The notes under the pieces: model-generated
Seen by the model: only the letters and a program-made list of their open reading frames with translations
What the model was told of the DNA's origin: nothing
Database searches by the model: none
Shown here: in pieces, positions 58,901-64,000 of the stretch
Numbering within the stretch: the stretch's first letter is position 1
Layout: each line of letters starts with the position of its first letter
Assembly: GCF_002362315.1 (NCBI RefSeq)
Contig: NZ_MTZV01000001.1
Coordinates: 495,325 to 559,324, forward strand
Origin: Paraburkholderia acidicola
Lineage (GTDB): Bacteria > Pseudomonadota > Gammaproteobacteria > Burkholderiales > Burkholderiaceae
DNA: 64,000 nt
Direction of reading: 5' to 3'
Made by a program: the position numbers and the translations under genes

Positions 58901-61405
58901 ATTCACCGACCAGCCATCGGCGACGATGTGATGCACCGCAATCAGCAAACGATGATCGTCCGGTGCGAGGCGAACCAGATGCGCACGCAGCAGCGGGCCG
59001 TGTTCGAGATCGAACGGTTGATGCGCGATCTGTTCGGTCAACTGGCGTAGCGCGTTCAGTGCTGCATCGGATGAATTCACGCGATCGTCAGCGATATCGG
59101 TGAACGACAATGCCGGCCGCACACTTTCGTCGATGATCTGCAGCGGCACGCCGTCGTCATCGAGTTCGAAACGCGCGCGCAGAATCTCGTGCTCGTCGAA
59201 GAGTCTGCCGAATGCACGCTGCAACGCTGCGGATTGCAACGGTCCGTCGATGCGTAGTTCGCCGCTCATGTTGTAGGCGGCGCTCGCTGGCTCGCTCGCC
59301 CACGTGAGCCAGAGCGAGCGTTGTGCGTTCGATGCGCGCGCAACACGGCGCTGCGCATCGGGTAGTCGGGCGATCTGCAGCGGCGCCGTCGAGTCACCTT
59401 GTTGACGCAACGTTTCGATCGCTGCCGCAGCGTCCTTGAGTACCGGCGCGCGGAAGACATCGCGCACCGCATAGCCGATCTGCCAGCGCGCCGCTACCGC
59501 AGCGGTCACCTGAACCGCGGCCAGTGAATTACCCCCCAGCGCGAAAAAGCTGTCGTCGCGCGTGGTCGGTGCGGCACGCAATGCATCGCGCCAGATCGAG
59601 GCAAGTTCCGCTTCGATACCGGGCCGCGGTGCCTGCGCCGCGGCGGCATCCGTCGATGCCGCATCGAGACGCCGCCCGTGCAGGAAGTACGTGTACGCAT
59701 CGAGCGAGCGCGTATTCCAGCCTTGCACGCAGGCCGCTCGCTGCACCTTGCCGCTCGATGTCCTCGGCAAGCCGCCCGGATTGAGCAGCACGACTGCTGC
59801 CGCGGGCTCGCCACATGCCAGCGCGATCGCTTCGGTCAGCACGCCGGCGATCGCGTCGGCGGAGGCCAGTTTCTGCATGTTGCGCGACACCTCGGCCGCT
59901 ATACCGATGCCCTCCACGCCATCGATCTGCACCGCGAATGCCGCCACCCGGCCGCGTCGCACGAGTTCCACTTCACGTTCGATCGTCAGCTCGAGATCCT
60001 GCGGATACAGGTTGCGTCCGCGTACGATCAGCAGGTCTTTCAGGCGGCCGGCTACATAGAGATTGCCGTCGTGAAGAAAACCGAGATCACCGGTGCGCAG
60101 CCAACGCTCGCCAGCGCGTTCGATGAAGGTTCGCGCGGTATCGTCCGCACGATTCCAGTAGCCAGCGGCCACGCTCGGGCCGCAGACCAGAATCTCGCCT
60201 AATGCGCCCGCTTCGAGCGGTGCACCGCTTTGCCTGTCGACGATCTGCACAACGTGGTCACTCACCACCGTACCGCACGAGACGAGTGCGACGCCGGATG
60301 CCGTTGCATCGATTGCATCGGTTAGCAATGCGCGTCCTGCTGCCAGACCATGCTCCGCGAACGAAGGCGCGAGCACGCCCGCGCCTCGTACCACGCCGGT
60401 CACGAACAGCGTCGCCTCGGCCAGGCCATAACACGGATAAAGCGCACTGGCATCGAAGCCACTCGCGGCGAAACGCTCGACGAAAGCATCGAGCGTCGCC
60501 TTGCGCACCGGTTCGGAACCCGAGAACGCGACCCGCCACGTCGATAGATCGAGTGCCGCGCGCTGTTCGTCGTTGACCCGGTCCGCGCACAGGCGGTACG
60601 AGAAATCCGGACCGCCCGAAATCGTCCCGCGATGTCGCGCGATCGCTTCGAGCCAGCGAACCGGACGCTCCAGAAAATATTGCGGCGACATCAGCACGAG
60701 CGGAATGCCGCTGAACACCGGTTGCGACATCGAACCAATCAGCCCCATGTCGTGATAGAGCGGCAACCAGCTGACGAACACATCGTCGTCGCCTACACCG
60801 AGGCCTTGCTTGATCGCGATCTCGTTGGCCCACAGACTGCCGTGCGTCACCATCACGCCTTTGGGCGTCGAGGTGGAGCCCGACGTGTATTGCAGGAAAG
60901 CGACGTCGGGCGGTGCGGCGCGATGGGGGACGAAGGCGTCGGAGGCATCGGTGGTGGCTTGCTGCGACGTAGTGGATTCATCGAGCGCGTCGACGGCAAT
61001 CACCGTCGCATGCGGTGCGATCGCGGCGAACGCTTCGCCATAGCGTTCGGCAAGCGCCTGCGTGGTCAGCACGAAGCGCGCGTCGGCGTCCGCGGCGATG
61101 GCCTGCAGGCGCGCAAGATGCTGGGCGCGCTGCGATTCGGGCGGATACGCGGGCACCGCGATCACGTTCGCATACAGGCAGCCGAAGAACGCGCTCACGT
61201 AGTCCACGCCGCTATCCATCAACAGCAAGGCACGTTCGCCATTTGCACCGCGGCGTTGCAGGAACGCGGCGAGCGCGGCCGCGCGACGGTCGAGCGCCGC
61301 GTAGTCGTAGCGCGTGTCGCCTTGCGCGTCGACGACGACGAGCGCGGTGTCCGTGGCGCGCGACGCTGCCAGCGCGCGCAGCCGTTCAATCATGTTGTCA
61401 GCCAT
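52913..61405 (-). CDS. Nonribosomal peptide synthetase FAAL-PCP-C-A(Asp)-PCP-C-A(Ser)-PCP
   Basis: A 2830-residue starter NRPS. Residues 1-590 form a fatty acyl-AMP ligase (QYTSGSTSTPKGVMVTH, WLPLYHDMGLIG). A carrier domain follows (GGNS, Ser627); then C (HHIVADG, 825-831); A with code DLTKIGHIG+K, next to the known aspartate code DLTKVGHIGK; PCP (GGDS, Ser1704); C (HHIVSDG, 1900-1906); A with serine code DVWHVSLID+K; PCP (GGNS, about 2770). It would activate a fatty acid, condense it with Asp (possibly later hydroxylated) and then Ser. Neither an epimerisation nor an interface domain follows the Asp PCP. ATG at 61405 overlaps the end of the preceding NRPS by 8 bases. Confidence 0.94.
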   Translation of the reverse strand: MADNMIERLRALAASRATDTALVVVDAQGDTRYDYAALDRRAAALAAFLQRRGANGERALLLMDSGVDYVSAFFGCLYANVIAVPAYPPESQRAQHLARLQAIAADADARFVLTTQALAERYGEAFAAIAPHATVIAVDALDESTTSQQATTDASDAFVPHRAAPPDVAFLQYTSGSTSTPKGVMVTHGSLWANEIAIKQGLGVGDDDVFVSWLPLYHDMGLIGSMSQPVFSGIPLVLMSPQYFLERPVRWLEAIARHRGTISGGPDFSYRLCADRVNDEQRAALDLSTWRVAFSGSEPVRKATLDAFVERFAASGFDASALYPCYGLAEATLFVTGVVRGAGVLAPSFAEHGLAAGRALLTDAIDATASGVALVSCGTVVSDHVVQIVDRQSGAPLEAGALGEILVCGPSVAAGYWNRADDTARTFIERAGERWLRTGDLGFLHDGNLYVAGRLKDLLIVRGRNLYPQDLELTIEREVELVRRGRVAAFAVQIDGVEGIGIAAEVSRNMQKLASADAIAGVLTEAIALACGEPAAAVVLLNPGGLPRTSSGKVQRAACVQGWNTRSLDAYTYFLHGRRLDAASTDAAAAQAPRPGIEAELASIWRDALRAAPTTRDDSFFALGGNSLAAVQVTAAVAARWQIGYAVRDVFRAPVLKDAAAAIETLRQQGDSTAPLQIARLPDAQRRVARASNAQRSLWLTWASEPASAAYNMSGELRIDGPLQSAALQRAFGRLFDEHEILRARFELDDDGVPLQIIDESVRPALSFTDIADDRVNSSDAALNALRQLTEQIAHQPFDLEHGPLLRAHLVRLAPDDHRLLIAVHHIVADGWSVNLLLASLAAAYRAQIDGATEIVGAHSSPLQYADFAAWEHTTLDDATLTRQLAYWRTQLATDGDAATAARLFERPATAHADRTGRQHSLVFRLPEHTATRLKRFGEQRNASLFMTMLAVFNVALHRLSGKHDIRVGAPLSSRRHAETQSMVGYCISMQVLRMQVDVHDSLHTLVDMAREVVLAAHEHQDVPFDRLVSALLPNRARGDEALFQVKLTEQRPFLRDAFAPLDTQLTVLLNETPHFDLALDFTDNATDNATDKAGIECLLAYDDAVFNVDFANRFANLFEALAAALVDAPDTELAQLPNTPVSRAEQGTSRPYPAGDVLTLWNDSVARAPGKIALHDRERTVSFAELDAAADALACQLRAAGVTDEARIGVYAGRSAEQVLGMLAAFKAGATWVPLDPQMPAARIAAQLADCGAVAILHANTCPAELATAGAVSTTLPLVFAPAVDAVRDVVRRTPHGERAAYLIYTSGSTGTPKGVVISQRALADYVQGLLETLGAAVPGADASFAMVSTPAADLGHTVLFGALCSGRTLHLLAPELAFTPDLFAQYMAQHRVDVLKIVPSHLAALLSAARAEDVLPAQALILGGEATPAALLERIEALKPACRIFNHYGPTETTIGVAMHARASGERPGEGLPLGMPLPNARLYVLDERMNRVPVGTAGELYLGGPGVARGYYGRAQLTAERFVPDPFVPGARVYRSGDLAQLDADGTLRYLGRSDDQVKVRGYRVEPAEIERVLLGIEGVRAAAVLAHDAAAGKRLAAFVTGECDSAAVLTDLAQRLPDYMVPADLLVLRELPLNANGKLDRAALLAQLSEATAYRVNPGSIDAPRGAAESALAQIWAGVLGVDAATLGREMNFFEAGGDSILGLKVVAKAKKAGLKVTPKQLFERRTLAEIAASALPGDRRADASAAPAEATIRRLPDNARMCTEASYAQQRQWFLWQLSPESSAYHVAGGLRLRGEVNAAALRTSFEAIVARHEVLRTRFVADDAGRVEQHIEPAVELDWREASLAEGALDEAARTLASEPFDLTHGPLLRVALFSVNGVNGVNAQEHLLVLSMHHIVSDGWSVQVLLDELVAHYRAAVLGEPLTLAPLPVQYTDYATWQREWLDAGERERQLTYWRSMLGDEHPVLALPTDAPRPAHASFHAARHGFTLPAALADAVRAQAQRNSATPFTVLLAAFHALLYRYTGQAEVRTGVPVANRHRVETEGLIGFFVNTQVLASRLDASTNASGLLTQVREATLGAQSHQDLPFDVLVDALHVQRSLSHSPLFQVMFNHQRRDWRVLQQLPGMTIEPYRLANPMAQFELLLDTREEADGTLSVEFTYARELFGAQTIGRMAQHYERLLEAFTGEGSVTPLDAIVLPGEDERDELDRWSRNPQQYRYTQPVHRLFERHAHAHPDDEALVYGETSLSYGELNAQANRLAHWLMQQGIGVEAKVGVAAERSVELVVALLAIMKAGAAYVPLDPSYPADRLAYMQADSGLGLLLCQRGIVLPEVEGVRRIDLDTLDVTGCANSNPAVPLHGANLAYVIYTSGSTGRPKGVGNRHDALYNRLEWMQQAYGLQRGETVLQKTPFSFDVSVWEFFWPLMVGARLAVAAPGAHRDPAQLAAAIVTHRVSTLHFVPSMLQAFVASGHASRCTGVLRRIVCSGEALPAELQTRVFEVLPEVELHNLYGPTEAAIDVTSWQCRAEGGLAVPIGTPIAATQTWVLDAHMQPVPRGVAGELYLGGVGLARGYLGRPGLTAERFVPDPFDLEGRGARLYRTGDLVRWRADGVLDYLGRLDHQVKIRGFRIELGELEARLVELDGVREAVVIAHEGRLVAYVTPVTTTDAATEALDVAELKSQLARAVPDYMVPWRIVALETLPLGVNGKVERRALPLPQAAATDDSTKEAPQGETETQLAAIWSQLLNVEHIGRHDNFFDLGGNSLMAVRLNARIGLELNATLPLAALFEAPTIEALAVLIDRARDATPGEQALDELDAFLDTL
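53100..56095 (-). repeat. Duplicated serine C-A module, copy in the FAAL NRPS
   Basis: Partner of 49749-52744, without net insertion or deletion across about 3.0 kb. Differences are concentrated in a few clusters, for example the EGSVTPL versus TDTGTPL stretch just before the A domain. Confidence 0.92.
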
Positions 61406-64000
61406 TTACTGATCCTGTGAAAACTGCTGCATCGTTGTGCCGGTCCGCGAGTCGCGCGGCCAGGCTGTCGAACAGCATCGGATGCTGGACGATGCCCGGG
61501 TGATCGGTATCGATCACGCCCGCCAGCACCGTTTCGCCACTACTGCAGGCGCGCCAGCGCGCGGTTTTTTCTTCGAGGACGCGGGGGTCGATGCGTGGCG
61601 CGTCATGCACTGCGTCGACGTTGCGGCCGGCCCACCAGATCGTCAGCGGTGCCTTCACCTGACGGGTGCGCCAGTTCGCGGTCAGCGCCTTCAATTGCTC
61701 GATCGCGAGCAGGACGTTGCCGAGCGTCGTCGGGTCGTCGGCGGTGTCGCCGAGCAGCGTGCGCCAGTGCTGGCGCTCCGCGTCGGCATCGGTCCAGAAG
61801 GCAGCGACCTCTTCACTCGTCACGGTGCGTCTGTGGGCCAGAAGTTCGGCGGCGCGCGTTGCATCGTGACGCACGTTGTCCTGCATACCCGCATCGATCA
61901 GACCGACGAACTCGACTGTCTCGCCTGCTGCTTCGAGTTGTGCAACGACTTCGAGTGCGAGCAGCCCGCCGAGCGACCAGCCGATCAGGCGATAGGGACC
62001 CTGCGGCTGCACTTCGCGTACCCGCGCGGCGTAATCGCTGGCGAGTGCATCGAGATCGCGGGCCCACCACTGCGGGTCGCTGTAGAGCGGCGACTGCACG
62101 CCATACACGGTCGCAATGCCATCGAGTTGCCGCGCGAGCGTGCGGTATTCGGCGATCAGGCCGTAGGCCGGATGCAGCGCAAATACGGTTGTTGGCGCGT
62201 TCGGCGCGTTCATCGGCACGATGTTCGACGAGAGACGCTCTGCCCATGTATCGATATGCGCAGCGAGGTCGCTGAGCCGGGGCCTCGCGAACAGCGTTTC
62301 GATGCCGAAGCCGCGCAGAGCAGCCTCTCGTGCGAGCCGCGCCACTTGCAGCGTGCGCAGCGAGTCGCCGCCGAGTGCAAAGAAGTCGTCATGTGCAGAG
62401 ACACGCTGCACACCGAGCACCTGCTGCCAGATTGCGGCAAGCGTGCGTTCGGTCGGTGTGTGCGGTTCGACGTGATGTGCCGTGTCGCTACCGGCATCAG
62501 GCAGCGGCAATGCGTTGCGGTCCAGCTTGCCGTTGTGCGTGAGCGGCAACGCGGCAAGCGTCACGATGCGCTGCGGCACCATGTACGACGGCAGTGACTG
62601 TGCCATCTGGGCGCGCAGCGGTGCTTCCCCTATCGCCGTGTCTTCCGGGTTCAGCGGTACCACATACCCCACCAGCAGTGTCTGCCCCGCAACCGTCCTC
62701 AGCGCCACAGCTGCATCGCGCACCTGCGCGCTGCGACCCAGTACCGCCTCGATCTCGCCCAGCTCGATCCGGAAGCCGTGCAGCTTCACCTGCTGGTCGG
62801 CCCGTCCCACGTACACCAGACGTCCCGCTCCATCGAAGCGGCACAGGTCACCGGTCCGGTACAGCCGCCCACCCCTGCCACTCGCATCGAACGGGTCCGG
62901 CACGAAGCGCTCCGCGCTCAGTGCCGCCCGCCCGCGATAGCCGCGCGCGAGGTTCGTGCCGCCGATGCACAGCTCCCCGATCCCGCCATGCGGCACCGCT
63001 GCGCCGCTGCGATCGATCAGCCGCAGCGGGGTGCCCTCGATCGCCTCGCCCAGTTCGACTGACATCCCCGTGCCGCGGGCGACGTCTTCCGGATCGCATA
63101 CGCTCGACCAGATCGTTGTCTCGGTCGGACCGTACATGTTCCACAGTGCGACGCCGCGCGCCTGCAGTCGCAGTGCCAGTTCCCGCGGCAAGGCTTCGCC
63201 TCCGCACAGGCCCTTCAGTGGCCGGCCTTCGGCCTGTCCCTGCCAGCCGCCTTCGAGCAGCACCTTCCAGCCCATCGGCGTAGCCTGCAGGATCGTCGCA
63301 CCGCTCTGCTCCAGCAGCGTCGCGAAACGCTCGCCGTCGACCACGTCTTCGCGGGCGGCCAGTTCGATGCGGGCACCGGCGATCAGCGGCAGATAGAGTT
63401 CCAGTGCCGCGATGTCGAACGACAGCGTCGTTACGCTTAACCACACGTCGTCTTCGTTGATTCCGGGTCGCCCCTTCATGCTGGCGAGGAAACGGTCCAG
63501 TGCTTCGTGCGGGACTCCCACGCCCTTCGGGCGTCCTGTCGAGCCCGATGTGTAGATTACGTAGGCCAGTTGTGCGGGATGGATGGATACTGCTTCGTGC
63601 TTCGTTGCTTCGTTCCCTGTTGCTTCACCCTGCGCGTCGGCCAGATCCAGCATCACGCGCTCACAGCCGTCCAGCACCTCGCCGAGTTGCGCGACACACG
63701 CCGCGTCAGTGACAACGCACCCGGCCTGCGCATCGTCGAGCATGTACGCGAGCCGCTCCGCCGGGAACGCCGGGTCCAGCGGCAGGTACGCCGCGCCCGC
63801 CTTCATCACCCCCAGCAACGCCGCCACCATCCCCACCGAGCGGTTCACGCACACACCCACGCACTGCTCCGCACCCACACCGCGCGCCTGCAGTTCTCCG
63901 GCAATGTGATCCGACCAGCGATCGAGCTGCGCGTAACTGAGCGTCTGCTGTCCGCAGCGGATCGCCATCGCCTGCGGTGTCTGCACGGCCTGCTGTGCGA
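61398..64000 (-). CDS. Nonribosomal peptide synthetase, C-terminal part A(Gly)-PCP-thioesterase (5' end outside window)
   Basis: The frame is open at the right edge, so the N-terminal part is missing. The visible 867 residues contain an A domain (YTSGSTGRPKGV, YGPTETTIW, NGKLDR) with code DILQLGMIW+K, one change from the published glycine code DILQLGLIWK. Then comes a PCP (GGDS, about residue 540 from 63986) and a type I thioesterase with GWSLGG nucleophile and a late His (DTDHPGIV). It should be the release module, giving a linear acid or a macrolactone. Its stop codon overlaps the start of the FAAL-NRPS gene, so the release module is encoded upstream of the loading module. Confidence 0.93.
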   Translation of the reverse strand, partial: AQQAVQTPQAMAIRCGQQTLSYAQLDRWSDHIAGELQARGVGAEQCVGVCVNRSVGMVAALLGVMKAGAAYLPLDPAFPAERLAYMLDDAQAGCVVTDAACVAQLGEVLDGCERVMLDLADAQGEATGNEATKHEAVSIHPAQLAYVIYTSGSTGRPKGVGVPHEALDRFLASMKGRPGINEDDVWLSVTTLSFDIAALELYLPLIAGARIELAAREDVVDGERFATLLEQSGATILQATPMGWKVLLEGGWQGQAEGRPLKGLCGGEALPRELALRLQARGVALWNMYGPTETTIWSSVCDPEDVARGTGMSVELGEAIEGTPLRLIDRSGAAVPHGGIGELCIGGTNLARGYRGRAALSAERFVPDPFDASGRGGRLYRTGDLCRFDGAGRLVYVGRADQQVKLHGFRIELGEIEAVLGRSAQVRDAAVALRTVAGQTLLVGYVVPLNPEDTAIGEAPLRAQMAQSLPSYMVPQRIVTLAALPLTHNGKLDRNALPLPDAGSDTAHHVEPHTPTERTLAAIWQQVLGVQRVSAHDDFFALGGDSLRTLQVARLAREAALRGFGIETLFARPRLSDLAAHIDTWAERLSSNIVPMNAPNAPTTVFALHPAYGLIAEYRTLARQLDGIATVYGVQSPLYSDPQWWARDLDALASDYAARVREVQPQGPYRLIGWSLGGLLALEVVAQLEAAGETVEFVGLIDAGMQDNVRHDATRAAELLAHRRTVTSEEVAAFWTDADAERQHWRTLLGDTADDPTTLGNVLLAIEQLKALTANWRTRQVKAPLTIWWAGRNVDAVHDAPRIDPRVLEEKTARWRACSSGETVLAGVIDTDHPGIVQHPMLFDSLAARLADRHNDAAVFTGSVNG

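Noticed and set aside
34057..64000. Identification of the locus as the ornibactin or malleobactin cluster
   Set aside because: The module order, serine duplication, fused-half permease and acylase differ from what is known of ornibactin, and the marker genes (pvdA, pvdF, orbS) are not in view.

Overview
The window comes from a GC-rich betaproteobacterium of the family Burkholderiaceae, most likely Paraburkholderia or a close relative (Burkholderia, Trinickia, Caballeronia). The reasons are the gene families and their order: a tsaB-rimI-uracil-DNA glycosylase-DUF1853 block, a DUF2866 gene, RhlE-type helicase, a split glyoxylate-shunt locus and a Burkholderiales-style lipopeptide siderophore cluster. 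The species cannot be fixed from the sequence alone. No insertion sequence, integrase, CRISPR array, rRNA or replication origin was seen.

Positions 1 to about 34,000 are mostly housekeeping. They hold the 3' part of an ABC-F ATPase, a CoA-transferase/racemase, DUF2866, radA, alr, lplT, thiD, a tightly overlapping tsaB-rimI-udg-DUF1853 operon, an acyl-CoA-binding protein and a DEAD-box helicase with a long leader. Next comes a glyoxylate-shunt locus (aceA, universal stress protein, LysR regulator, haloacid dehalogenase, aceB), then several small regulators and acetyltransferases. A tRNA cluster (Ala, Glu, Asp, Glu, Asp) lies downstream of gltX. It is followed by a patatin-like lipoprotein, an NlpC/P60 endopeptidase, a YejABEF-type peptide importer, fabI and a small secreted Gly/Pro-rich protein.

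From about 34,000 to the right edge all genes are on the minus strand and form a siderophore locus. Reading in the direction of transcription they are: the 3' part of an NRPS ending in A(Gly)-PCP-thioesterase; an NRPS starting with a fatty acyl-AMP ligase, FAAL-PCP-C-A(Asp)-PCP-C-A(Ser)-PCP; an NRPS C-A(Ser)-PCP-E-C-A(Lys/Orn-like)-PCP; a GC-rich terminator; a Fur-like box; a TonB-dependent receptor; a PvdE-type ABC exporter; a complete FhuD/FhuB/FhuC-type importer; and a PvdQ-like N-terminal-nucleophile acylase. The predicted scaffold is acyl-Asp-Ser-D-Ser-(Lys/Orn-like)-...-Gly. The combination of lipid starter, PvdE-like exporter and PvdQ-like acylase resembles the pyoverdine strategy of making an acylated precursor and deacylating it in the periplasm. 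The tailoring enzymes (hydroxylase, N-oxygenase or diazeniumdiolate enzymes, MbtH, sigma factor) are not in the window and probably lie beyond position 64,000.

Other noteworthy signals are a 3.0 kb near-identical duplication of a serine C-A module between the two NRPS genes, an exact Anr/FNR half-site pair upstream of aceA, a terminator-bearing leader upstream of the helicase, and a tandem duplication of the tRNA-Glu/tRNA-Asp unit with compensatory acceptor-stem changes.
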